Shown here in pieces: positions 1 to 7,561 of a DNA stretch of 40,805 nt (position 1 is its first letter; the number at the start of each line of letters is the position of its first letter). The position numbers were made by a program, and so were the translations under genes. The DNA is from Solimicrobium silvestre. GTDB lineage: Bacteria; Pseudomonadota; Gammaproteobacteria; Burkholderiales; Burkholderiaceae_D. The stretch spans positions 1-40,805 of the forward strand of contig NZ_PUGF01000034.1 of assembly GCF_002976435.1 (NCBI RefSeq), given 5' to 3'. The notes beneath the pieces were generated by a model. The model saw only the letters and a program-made list of their open reading frames with translations. It was not told the origin of the DNA and did no database searches.

Positions 1-32
1 TCCAAACCAATCATTTTTACGGTAGTATCCAT
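1..32 (-). CDS. 5' end of an unidentified gene running off the window
   Basis: A minus-strand ATG at 32-30 is preceded by an excellent Shine-Dalgarno sequence (AAGGAGT, about 38-44) at 5-nt spacing. Translation starts MDTTVKMIGL and leaves the window open. Ten residues are too few to name a family. The start resembles IS110-type transposases (a short lead into I-G-L-D), but that is only a guess. The gene starts inside the left arm of the palindromic repeat described next, which might be its 5' non-coding region. Confidence 0.45.
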   Translation of the reverse strand, partial: MDTTVKMIGL

Positions 33-35
33 TTC

Positions 36-128
36 GGACTCCTTCTCTTGATTGTCGCTTGCCAGCCCACCTGGCTCGCTAGGCACATTATGATGCCGTT
101 TTCAGGAGGGTGGAGTCCATTTCATTAA
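36..128. repeat. Palindromic repeat, copy A
   Basis: The segment is bounded by inverted GGACTCC (36-42) and GGAGTCC (112-118). It contains a core GGCACATTATGATGCCGTT at 82-100, followed by GTCCATTTCATTAA. Nearly the same core and right arm recur at 1633-1678, where GGCACATTGCGATGCCGTT is followed by GTCCATTACATTAA. The two copies are the same kind of non-coding element, and copy A is the more diverged or truncated one. Its left part overlaps the ribosome binding site of the partial gene at the window edge. Confidence 0.6.
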
Positions 129-138
129 GGTGTACAAG

Positions 139-169
139 GTAGGGCGCAATGGGCTTCATCTATTGCGCC
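139..169 (+). repeat. REP hairpin with GTAG foot (left of RAYT)
   Basis: GTAG at 139-142 is followed by a hairpin, GGCGCAAT (143-150) pairing with ATTGCGCC (162-169), with an 11-nt loop. A GTAG or GGAG tetranucleotide at the foot of an imperfect hairpin is the established signature of REP elements recognised by RAYT transposases. A matching REP lies in inverted orientation on the other side of the RAYT gene. Confidence 0.75.
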
Positions 170-260
170 GTATGTATACTTAAAATAACCCAGCTGTTTG
201 TTAAAGTTACGAAAGTTGATGACTAACTTTTTTAATGAAATTCACAGCGTATTACACCAA

Positions 261-794
261 CTAGTAATCAACATATTCAGGTATTTCACTACTGCCACCT
301 GCCCAATCTATTGGATAAACTCCATCCTGCACCAAACGATGAAAAGTAGAAAATGGCCAATCACAAACTTGTTTAACCAATCCATGTTTTAGCGGGTTGA
401 TATGAACATAATCCATATGTGCAGTAAAATCCTTTTCATCCCGAATCAAGTGCTCCCAATAACGTCGCTGCCATACTCCTCGCTCACCACGCTTTTTTCG
501 AATATCAGAACGCCATTCTTTATCGGGGATAGTTTTTGAGAATCGTGACTTTATTAATCGCCAACGTAGTGCAAAATCAGAATCGCCTATCGGAAGTGTC
601 ATGACGCAATGCAGATGATCTGGTAATACTACCCACCCGTGTATCGTGAAAGGATGCGATTTAATTGTTTGCCTTACTGCATCGCGTAAAAAATCGATAT
701 GACGAACAAGTAAATCATTTTCTTTACGCTGCAATAAATTCACGGTAAAGAAATAAGTTCCTCCTTTATGCCATGCTCGACGATAATTCGACAT
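261..794 (-). CDS. REP-associated tyrosine transposase (RAYT, TnpA-REP, Y1_Tnp family)
   Basis: This 177-residue protein is a HUH-type single-strand DNA transposase/endonuclease of the RAYT group, which binds and cleaves REP hairpins. The divalent-metal HUH pair is H60-L-H62 within LPDHLHCV. The likely nucleophile is Y129 in DYVHINPLKHGLV, the conserved RAYT tail motif. The length is normal and the frame intact, so the protein could be active. It begins about 20 bp inside the right-hand REP and is flanked on both sides by REPs with GTAG/CTAC feet, the classic REPtron layout. RAYTs are usually single-copy, domesticated genes that spread REPs rather than moving freely. Identification is firm. 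Activity is inferred from retained residues. Confidence 0.93.
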   Translation of the reverse strand: MSNYRRAWHKGGTYFFTVNLLQRKENDLLVRHIDFLRDAVRQTIKSHPFTIHGWVVLPDHLHCVMTLPIGDSDFALRWRLIKSRFSKTIPDKEWRSDIRKKRGERGVWQRRYWEHLIRDEKDFTAHMDYVHINPLKHGLVKQVCDWPFSTFHRLVQDGVYPIDWAGGSSEIPEYVDY

Positions 795-816
795 CGGTTG
801 TTTTACCTTTCCATGC

Positions 817-847
817 GGCGTAATACGCTTCGCTATTAGCGCCCTAC
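817..847 (-). repeat. REP hairpin with GTAG foot (right of RAYT, inverted)
   Basis: GGCGTAATA (817-825) pairs with TATTAGCGCC (834-843), with a one-base offset. CTAC at 844-847 is the complement of GTAG. Read on the minus strand, the unit begins GTAGGGCGCTAAT, against GTAGGGCGCAAT in the left REP. The two REPs therefore share a foot and lower stem and are inverted around the RAYT gene. Confidence 0.75.
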
Positions 848-857
848 GTATTGCAGG

Positions 858-971
858 CTACGCGGGCTGCTCAACTGCGGCATTATCATCTGCTAGAATT
901 TGACTCTGCTGAGCTGGCGTTAAACTAGCTTCACTTGAAGTTGGCTGGGATATTTCTAAGAGATTTGACAT
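858..971 (-). CDS. Small ORF, 37 aa, possibly truncated by the REP/RAYT insertion
   Basis: The frame starts at ATG 971 after a good ribosome binding site (TTAGGAAA, 5 nt upstream). It encodes a polar, low-complexity peptide beginning MSNLLEISQPTSSEASL and ending AAVEQPA, then stops 11 bp short of the CTAC foot of the REP. It sits 34 bp downstream of the lipoprotein gene on the same strand and could be the last gene of that unit. No family is recognised. The strong start and the abrupt end beside a REP suggest either a genuine small gene or the N-terminus of a longer gene cut by the mobile element. Confidence 0.4.
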   Translation of the reverse strand: MSNLLEISQPTSSEASLTPAQQSQILADDNAAVEQPA

Positions 972-1005
972 GGCATTTCCTAAGAATGTGGGTGTTTAAT
1001 TATTT

Positions 1006-1506
1006 TTATTTGCTAGGATTCGGATAAAGCTGAATATTGGTGCGATCTAAATATCTAGTTCCGATTCTCTGTGCCCCTCGCACATAAGATTCTTTGAGTG
1101 CCAAATAAACATAAATCTGAGGGCCATGGACTATGAAATATAAATCGGTACCTTCTAAATTTCGTGGCATGACGTGGCGTAAATCAACGGTTTTCTCATA
1201 AATTGAGCCAGTTATATCGCCTTGCCATTTCACGTATAAAGAGATTGGTCTATCATATTGAAAACCTATACCTTCGCCATAAAATTTCATCCTCTTGTCT
1301 AGATACTCTTTCGGAACACCGTCAATTAAATTTTTTTCTCCCCATAATTTATAATCTAAGACTGCGGCATGTTGGTCATCAAAGCGCATATCAAAACTGA
1401 ATCCACAAGATCTTTCCTTTACAAATAAATTGTCACATCCGGCCACAACGAATAAGAGCAAACTCAAGATCAAGAGATTCTTTATAAATAAACGGAACAT
1501 TTTCAT
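1006..1506 (-). CDS. Putative lipoprotein of unknown function
   Basis: The 166-residue product has a hydrophobic leader (residues 4-23) ending in a lipobox V-A-G-C, with lipidation expected at C24. The +2 residue is Asp, the classical inner-membrane retention signal in enterobacteria, so the protein may stay anchored at the inner membrane. The mature part has no recognised domain. It contains a second Cys (C34), alternating aromatic/hydrophobic stretches suggesting a beta-rich fold, and a basic C-terminus. It lies on the same strand as the NHL, SUMF1-fold and ABC genes upstream, but a palindromic repeat (copy B) in the 200-bp gap may separate transcription. No function is assigned. Confidence 0.7.
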   Translation of the reverse strand: MKMFRLFIKNLLILSLLLFVVAGCDNLFVKERSCGFSFDMRFDDQHAAVLDYKLWGEKNLIDGVPKEYLDKRMKFYGEGIGFQYDRPISLYVKWQGDITGSIYEKTVDLRHVMPRNLEGTDLYFIVHGPQIYVYLALKESYVRGAQRIGTRYLDRTNIQLYPNPSK

Positions 1507-1570
1507 ATCGATTTCATTTCTTTAAAATGATCATAATTTAGACATATTCACCAACTCGTATGGTGTAATA

Positions 1571-1687
1571 GCGCGTAGGTTAATGTAATGGACGCTTCCC
1601 CTCACTTAAGTAGTGTGTTGAAACTCTACTTTGGCACATTGCGATGCCGTTGTGGGCGGGAGGCGTCCATTACATTAACCTACGCGC
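1571..1687. repeat. MITE-like palindromic repeat, copy B, with perfect 25-bp terminal inverted repeats
   Basis: The left arm (1571-1595) starts GCGCGTAGGTTAATGTAATG. The right arm (1663-1687) is its exact reverse complement over 25 bp. The 67-bp interior has no ORF and contains the core shared with copy A (1633-1651). The structure could form a long hairpin in DNA or RNA between the NHL and lipoprotein genes. It resembles a small non-autonomous palindromic element. GTAG and CTAC occur within the arms, so a relation to the RAYT system is conceivable but unproven. Confidence 0.75.
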
Positions 1688-1707
1688 TGTATCACACGCG
1701 ACAAAAG

Positions 1708-3882
1708 TTACTGTAAATAGAGTTTAAACACTGCGTTACCACTAAGGATCGCAAACGTCTTACTATCGATCATTACAACGCAAGATATATCTTCCAAGAC
1801 CCGATGCAGTCCAGGCTTAACTTCATAGCTGACTTCCCCACCAGCGACTTCGCTTAACTGTCCTTCTTTACTCCGCCTTTTAACAACGGTACCAATAGCG
1901 TAAAAAATATTCTCATCGCCATCAATGGCGAGCGATGCAGGAAAATTGGTAGTCTGAAAACCGTTGAAGAAACTGTTTTTCTCTGACAAGTCGTCAAATG
2001 TGCTTACCACACCTTGTGAAGAAATCTCGCGCAGCGTGTGGTTATCAATCACGTATAAATTGCCACCTTGATCTATGGTTATTCCGTCGATGCGCGCAAA
2101 TTGCGCGGCTTGGCCAGTTTCATCAATGCGGTCACCTCGATTGTTGATATTCCCAACAAAGGTAGCCACCTTTCCAGATTGATCTATTTTTCTAATTGAT
2201 CCCGCATCCACCACAAAAAGATTTCCTAATTTATCGAAAACCATATTTGCCGGTTGCGTAAAATGAGCATCCATCGCGGCTCCGTCGTTGCTACCGCGTT
2301 GTCCTGCTATGCCAGCCATGACTGTGACTTGCCCATTTGAACTAATTTTTAGGATGACAAAATTTCCGGCGTCGCTAATATAGACATTGTTTGACTGATC
2401 AACAGCTATTCCTGCAAGATAGCTATGATCAATATCTAATCCTGCTATAGATGAAAACGTTGCTTTGGGTAAGTTCTTGATTACGGGCCAATCAGAGTGC
2501 CGGTAGCTAACTAACGTCGTTGTTTTACCGTTTGATTCAATTTTTCTTACTAAAGCATTTCCTCGATCAATTACATATACATTTCCAGCCTTGTCTACTG
2601 CCATTTGATTTGGGGTGTTAAAGCTGGCATGATCTGCAATCCCATCCTCACTACCGCTGATTATTTTTTGACCGGCATAGGTTGTGACTAATCCAGTAGC
2701 ATTGACTTTCCGAACAAGAAAATTATCTGCAACGTATAAACTTCCATCCCTACTTACGGTAATTCCGCCAGGAATAGAAAATGAAGCCAAAGTTCCCTTA
2801 CCATCGTTACTGCCCCCAGCATCCTGACCAGCTAACGTAGTCACATATCCGTTTATACTAACTTTGCGAATTCTATGGCTATCCGATATATACAAATTTC
2901 CCTCGTGATCTACACCGATACCTTGGGGATAGGAAAAATGAGCCGTACTTAACGTACCATCATTATCTTCGGATGTAGTATATGTACCAGTCAAGGTGCT
3001 TACTGTCCCATTTGGAGTAATTCGGCGTATTGCCTTATTTCCTGAATCAGTAACATACATAACGCCGTATCGATCAATAGTTATATCGATCGGAGACGCA
3101 AATAACGCGTTTATGCCATCTCCATTAACAAAGCCAAATTTGCGATTTATGCCCGCAAATGTACTAACAATGCCATCGCTGCTAATTTTACGAATAGTGG
3201 AATTTCCAGTGTCAACAACAAAAATGTCTCCGCTCTTGTTAACCGCTATACCTTTTGGCAAACGGAATTTCGCACTCATTCCCTCGCCATCGGTGTATCC
3301 TTGCACTCCAACCTGCCCCGCCAATGTCGACACTACACCGGCAGGTGTTATTTTTCGAATAGTAAAATTCCCTGCATCTGTTACATAGAGATTGCCATGC
3401 GTATCTATGGTAATTCCCGTTGGTAGATTAAACCGGGCCTGAGCACCTGGACCATCCTCATTGCCGGGATTGCGCACTTGCCCAGCAAGTGTCGTTACTA
3501 TGCCTTTTGCGTCTATCTTGCGAATTGTGTGATTGCTTGTGTCAGCCACATACAAATTACCGTGACTATCAGAAGCAATCCCTTTAAATATTTCGACCAT
3601 ACCGTAAGTTGCGTAACCGAATTGAGCATCGTTCAGTGAGCCATCAGCGAACCCGGGTCCATTACTATTTCCAGCAATTAGACTGAGCATACCGTTGGTC
3701 GTCGAATCTGGTTTAGGGTTCGCAATGGCACTATTGTCTTCGTTAACATTTAAAGAATTGATTTGAATAGTCGATGTGGAATTTTCATCCCCCCAACTAC
3801 TAGCACTTGCGTGAACACCAATAGCAATAGTCAAGAAACTAATTACAAAGAATTTACTCAATTGAATTAATTTTGCACTCAT
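1708..3882 (-). CDS. Exported NHL-repeat beta-propeller protein
   Basis: The 724-residue protein has a Sec-type leader (about residues 1-27, cleavage near ASA). Eleven repeats of the pattern G-I-x-(V/I)-D-x-x-G-N-(L/I)-Y-V-x-D...(I/V)-R-K-(I/V)...G-x-V-(S/T)-T-x-A-G follow, the NHL signature. Eleven blades fit two adjacent propellers, and the last blade is degenerate. NHL propellers are binding scaffolds, so this one probably acts in the periplasm or at the surface with an unknown partner. The start is supported by an AGGAAA ribosome binding site just upstream. It follows the SUMF1-fold gene by 45 bp on the same strand, so the two are probably co-transcribed. The fold call is secure. The role is unknown. 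Confidence 0.88.
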   Translation of the reverse strand: MSAKLIQLSKFFVISFLTIAIGVHASASSWGDENSTSTIQINSLNVNEDNSAIANPKPDSTTNGMLSLIAGNSNGPGFADGSLNDAQFGYATYGMVEIFKGIASDSHGNLYVADTSNHTIRKIDAKGIVTTLAGQVRNPGNEDGPGAQARFNLPTGITIDTHGNLYVTDAGNFTIRKITPAGVVSTLAGQVGVQGYTDGEGMSAKFRLPKGIAVNKSGDIFVVDTGNSTIRKISSDGIVSTFAGINRKFGFVNGDGINALFASPIDITIDRYGVMYVTDSGNKAIRRITPNGTVSTLTGTYTTSEDNDGTLSTAHFSYPQGIGVDHEGNLYISDSHRIRKVSINGYVTTLAGQDAGGSNDGKGTLASFSIPGGITVSRDGSLYVADNFLVRKVNATGLVTTYAGQKIISGSEDGIADHASFNTPNQMAVDKAGNVYVIDRGNALVRKIESNGKTTTLVSYRHSDWPVIKNLPKATFSSIAGLDIDHSYLAGIAVDQSNNVYISDAGNFVILKISSNGQVTVMAGIAGQRGSNDGAAMDAHFTQPANMVFDKLGNLFVVDAGSIRKIDQSGKVATFVGNINNRGDRIDETGQAAQFARIDGITIDQGGNLYVIDNHTLREISSQGVVSTFDDLSEKNSFFNGFQTTNFPASLAIDGDENIFYAIGTVVKRRSKEGQLSEVAGGEVSYEVKPGLHRVLEDISCVVMIDSKTFAILSGNAVFKLYLQ

Positions 3883-3927
3883 GATTTTCCTCAGAATTTA
3901 ACAGGGCCTAGTCATTGCAATTTAAAT

Positions 3928-4773
3928 TTAGGGAAGCGTCCTAACCACGCGGAATCCGTCGAAGACGAACCGATATGTCTCTTGGAGACCGGCTCGGCTA
4001 GCCGAGCGAGTTTGCTCAGGGATGCCGCTCCATTCACCACCTCGAATCACGCGCCCAAATTTACATTGCTTGTCAATTCTCGTAGTACCGTCAGCAGGAG
4101 CGTTGTAGGTATTAAAACAATCTTCGACCCACTCCGACACATTGCCACTCATGTCATATACTCCCCACCGGTTCGGCTGTTTTGTGGCTACTGGGTGCGG
4201 CGAGCCTCCTGAATTTCCAGAATGCCAAGCTACGCTATCTGCATTGTCGCTGCCGCAGTATTCTTGCCGAACTCCGGATCGACAAGCATATTCCCACTCT
4301 GCTTCGCTCGGCAGTCGATATTGCTTACCGGTCTTCTGATTAAGCTTATTTATGTAATCCTGTGCATCGTACCAACTGACGTTTTCGACGGGACACGTAT
4401 CTCCACAATTAATAAAACCGCTGGGATTGCTACCCATCAGCGCTTTCCATTGTCCTTGAGTGATCGTCGTTTTTCCGATTGCAAACGCTGCCCCTATTAT
4501 TACTCTATGCACTGGGCCTTCATTACGTAATCCATTTTCCGAATCAGGATCAGCCCCCATCATAAAAGTCCCCCGTGGGATAATTACCATTTCTGGGCAA
4601 CTGCCGTCGTCGCAGTCACGAAAAGTTGCTCCCAATGCCGTTATAGTTTTGATTAGCGACGATGTTGAATTGGTTCTTTCGGTTATCGTTTGCTCACCAA
4701 AACTCAATGAAGGTAGGTATATAAGCGTGCTCAGCAATATTGTGAAAAAAATTAATCGATTTTCAGACTTCAT
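3928..4773 (-). CDS. Exported SUMF1/FGE-sulfatase-fold protein (probably not a formylglycine enzyme)
   Basis: I place the start at the ATG at 4773, which follows AAGGGA at good spacing. An upstream in-frame ATG at 4800 lacks a comparable site. The 281-residue product has a leader (about residues 1-26) and then a full SUMF1-type domain: MVIIPRGTFMMG (62-73), RLPSEAEWEYA (153-163), NVSEWVED (211-218), RVIRGGEW (241-248), and a terminal GFRVVR. The Cys pair that copper-dependent FGEs carry after the RGG(S)W motif is absent; the corresponding stretch reads SGIPEQTRSASR. It is therefore probably a binding, non-FGE paralogue. Several other Cys (54, 59, 123, 127, 164, 173) could form disulfides in the periplasm. 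It lies 72 bp after the ABC transporter gene. Confidence 0.85.
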   Translation of the reverse strand: MKSENRLIFFTILLSTLIYLPSLSFGEQTITERTNSTSSLIKTITALGATFRDCDDGSCPEMVIIPRGTFMMGADPDSENGLRNEGPVHRVIIGAAFAIGKTTITQGQWKALMGSNPSGFINCGDTCPVENVSWYDAQDYINKLNQKTGKQYRLPSEAEWEYACRSGVRQEYCGSDNADSVAWHSGNSGGSPHPVATKQPNRWGVYDMSGNVSEWVEDCFNTYNAPADGTTRIDKQCKFGRVIRGGEWSGIPEQTRSASRAGLQETYRFVFDGFRVVRTLP

Positions 4774-4845
4774 TTGTTTATCCCTTAAAAAATTTAACAT
4801 TTTGCAAGATTGTTTGATTTCAACCAGCAGGTAGCTTCCCTGTAT

Positions 4846-7065
4846 CTATACAGTCTGATATCCACGTTGATTCAACTGGATTCCATTCTCATCACTCGCT
4901 TTTCGCCCAATTTGAACTACCTCATCAACCAGTAAACTTTTCGGCAACGCATGCGTAATAAACAGCATCGTCACCTTGCCCTTTAATTGATTAATCGTCG
5001 CCGCAAAGTGTTCTGCTGTCTCTGAATCTAAACTACTGGTCGCTTCATCAAACACAAGGATTTTCGGCTGCTTAAGTAACGCCCGAGCAATCGCCATGCG
5101 TTGCTTTTGTCCACCAGACAGTCCCACGCCACGCTCCCCAATTTCGGTCTGATACCCTTGCGGCAAACCTTCAATGGTGTCGTGAATTTCCGCCATCTTG
5201 CAGGCATGTACCGCCTGATCAAACGTGGCATGCGGATTAGCCATGAGTAGGTTGTCGTAAATTGTTCCCGAGAACAGCACCGTTTCTTGTGGCACTACGC
5301 CAAAGTAATGACGCAGTTCATTGGCCGACAGATAGCGGATATCATTGCCATCCAATTTGATCTGACCATCAGCAGGAATATAGAAACCTTGCAATAGCTT
5401 AGCTAAGGTACTTTTACCGGAACCCGATGGCCCCATAATCGCGACTACTTTGCCGGGTTCGACTTTCATCGCAAAGCCTTGATACAGGTAAGGCAGATTG
5501 TCGCCGTAACGGAAGCTGAGATTTTCAATATCGATACTGCCGCGATTTTCGCGCAAGCGACTCGGCAGGATGGAGTACGGTTCGGTTGGTGCATTCATGA
5601 TGTCGCCTAAGCGTTGCACCGACATATTGGCTTGCTGGAATTGCTGCCACAAGCCGACGATACGCAACATCGGTTGCGATACGCGCCCTGCGAACATTTG
5701 AAATGCGATCAACATACCAATGGTGAAGGTGCTGTCGTGCATGACGGTATATGCGCCCACCACTAGTATGAGTAACGACATCAGTTGTTCTAAGCCGTTC
5801 GCCACTACGTTATAGGTATTGGCAATTTGCTTCATCGAAAAACCAGCTTGCAAGTAATCAGCTAAATAATCGCCATAGCGTGCGGACAGTTGTGGCTCCA
5901 TTTGCAGACTTTTAACGGTTTCTAGTCCAGAGACATATTCGGTAATGAAGGCCTGATTACGCGCACTGAGTAAGAATTGTTGATTGAGGCGGGTGCGGAA
6001 GATCGGTGCCATGATGAGGCTCAGCAGCACAATGCAGCTAATTAAGGACAGTGCGACTAAAGAGAGCATCACGCTGTAATAAAACATGATACCCACAAAG
6101 ATTAGCAGGAACGGGAAATCCAGCGTCAACGTTACGGCAGCACTGGCCACAAATTCACGAATGGTTTCCACTCCATGCAAGCGCGCTGCAATCACGCCTG
6201 TTGGTCGGTGTTCAAAATAGCGCGGTGGCAGTTTGAAGAGATGGTTAAATACCGCGCTGCCTAAGACCGCATCAACGCGGTTACCGGTATGCAGCACCAG
6301 ATATTGACGCACCCAGGACAGCAATGCAGAAAACAGCATGAACACCCCTAAACCAATCGCAATCACGATCAGGGTGCTTTCAGTGCGATGCACCACCACT
6401 TTATCAATCACCACTTGAGTGAATAACGGCGTACCTAATGCCAATAGCTGAATAATCAGTGAGGCGATCAAGACATCACGCCAGACTTTGCGGTGTTTGA
6501 GTAATTCGGGAATAAACCATTTAAAGCCGAAGGTGGTGTGCTGTCCCTGTGCGCCATCGGGATCTTTGAGTGCCAGAGTTGCTAACGCGAGCTGAAAGGC
6601 GGTTCCTGTGAAGGCTGACTCGAACTCTTCGGGTGTCAGGGTCTTGGGAACATTACTGCCCGCTTCAAACAAAATGACGTGTTCTTCGGTTACCTGCACC
6701 ACCAGCGCTGGACGCGTAGTACGGGAAGCGACCTGGTCAACCACATCAATAATGGCTTGCTGAACTTCCATCACCACCAGGCAGGGTAAATTCAACCGAC
6801 CGACTTCCTGGCTAGTACCTTCTTTACATTCTTTGCGTTTGATCTTAAAACCTAGCGCACGTCCTGCGTGAATAAATGAATCAGCGTTATACGGTGGTGG
6901 GAATTGTTTGGTCAGCAGACCCGCATCAAATGGCTTGCGATTGAGAGCGCAAAAACTGCCCATTGCCCACACCACATCGTCGACAGAAAAGACGTACGGT
7001 GCCGCAGAGGGGCGCGAATTATCCTGCCATGGTGTAGAAACCAGGCGCAACAAACGGCGCGGCAT
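4846..7065 (-). CDS. Type I secretion ABC transporter, HlyB/LapB-like, with C39-like domain
   Basis: The 739-residue inner-membrane exporter has three parts. Residues about 25-160 form a C39-peptidase-like domain. Residues about 195-470 form an ABC transmembrane domain with roughly six helices. The nucleotide-binding domain has Walker A GPSGSGKS (545-552), signature LSGGQ (649-653) and Walker B ILVFDEA (669-675). The C39 region has WAMGSFC near the expected catalytic position but lacks the canonical Gln-x5-Cys context. It is probably a substrate-binding CLD as in HlyB, not a leader peptidase. The usual partners, an HlyD-type fusion protein and TolC, are not in the window, and neither is an RTX substrate. 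Two glycosyltransferase genes diverge from it, which suggests a role with a surface or glycosylated product. Confidence 0.9.
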   Translation of the reverse strand: MPRRLLRLVSTPWQDNSRPSAAPYVFSVDDVVWAMGSFCALNRKPFDAGLLTKQFPPPYNADSFIHAGRALGFKIKRKECKEGTSQEVGRLNLPCLVVMEVQQAIIDVVDQVASRTTRPALVVQVTEEHVILFEAGSNVPKTLTPEEFESAFTGTAFQLALATLALKDPDGAQGQHTTFGFKWFIPELLKHRKVWRDVLIASLIIQLLALGTPLFTQVVIDKVVVHRTESTLIVIAIGLGVFMLFSALLSWVRQYLVLHTGNRVDAVLGSAVFNHLFKLPPRYFEHRPTGVIAARLHGVETIREFVASAAVTLTLDFPFLLIFVGIMFYYSVMLSLVALSLISCIVLLSLIMAPIFRTRLNQQFLLSARNQAFITEYVSGLETVKSLQMEPQLSARYGDYLADYLQAGFSMKQIANTYNVVANGLEQLMSLLILVVGAYTVMHDSTFTIGMLIAFQMFAGRVSQPMLRIVGLWQQFQQANMSVQRLGDIMNAPTEPYSILPSRLRENRGSIDIENLSFRYGDNLPYLYQGFAMKVEPGKVVAIMGPSGSGKSTLAKLLQGFYIPADGQIKLDGNDIRYLSANELRHYFGVVPQETVLFSGTIYDNLLMANPHATFDQAVHACKMAEIHDTIEGLPQGYQTEIGERGVGLSGGQKQRMAIARALLKQPKILVFDEATSSLDSETAEHFAATINQLKGKVTMLFITHALPKSLLVDEVVQIGRKASDENGIQLNQRGYQTV

Positions 7066-7561
7066 TAACGCATGGCTTTCGAATTGGCGGGAAGTTCCGC
7101 GTAAGCTGGATGAGATGCATGACGTGCATCGTTGCGAAAAAAATACTTAAACATAGAATAGTCGCGTAGACAAACAACTTGATGAAACTCGAATACAACA
7201 TGCCATGTGAACAACCTTAAAAAGTGGAAAATCTGTAATTGAAGAGCAAACAGGGGACTTAACTAGATGTTATCAAGCCAACCAAATGATGATGTATCAT
7301 TTTTGCCGATATGCAATTTTACCAACTCTAGATTGTTCAATAAGAAATGTATATGCCCTATTTAGGGTATTTTGTGCGTAGTTTCATTTCATCATTACCA
7401 ATTAAATGCCATAGTGCAATCAAAACTCCATAGATGGCATGTATTTATTTTAAGTAACCCACACGATCGGCTGATGATGCCTATCCCCCAATTATTGGCG
7501 TAAATGACACATTATTTCTCCTTATTCTCGAAATTCGTTGAATCGTGTACATTGTTGCCTT
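7066..7561. promoter_or_regulatory. Divergent intergenic region with several small palindromes
   Basis: About 500 bp separate the divergent ABC transporter and glycosyltransferase genes, so both promoters should lie here. Visible inverted repeats are AAATGAT (7284-7290) with ATCATTT (7296-7302), and ATGCCAT (7406-7412) with ATGGCAT (7434-7440). A short CCCT-attt-AGGG hairpin lies near 7354-7365. These are candidate regulator sites. No convincing -35/-10 pair stands out. A 60-codon minus-strand frame with one hydrophobic segment (7019-7201) is open but has no good ribosome binding site, so it is not annotated as a gene. Confidence 0.4.

Noticed and set aside
2996-3388. 130-codon plus-strand frame opposite the NHL gene
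   Set aside because: It is an antisense shadow of the repeated NHL sequence, without its own start signals.
7019-7201. 60-codon minus-strand frame with an N-terminal hydrophobic stretch upstream of the ABC transporter
   Set aside because: Poor ribosome binding site, overlap with the ABC start, and no recognisable family; kept only as a note in the intergenic entry.
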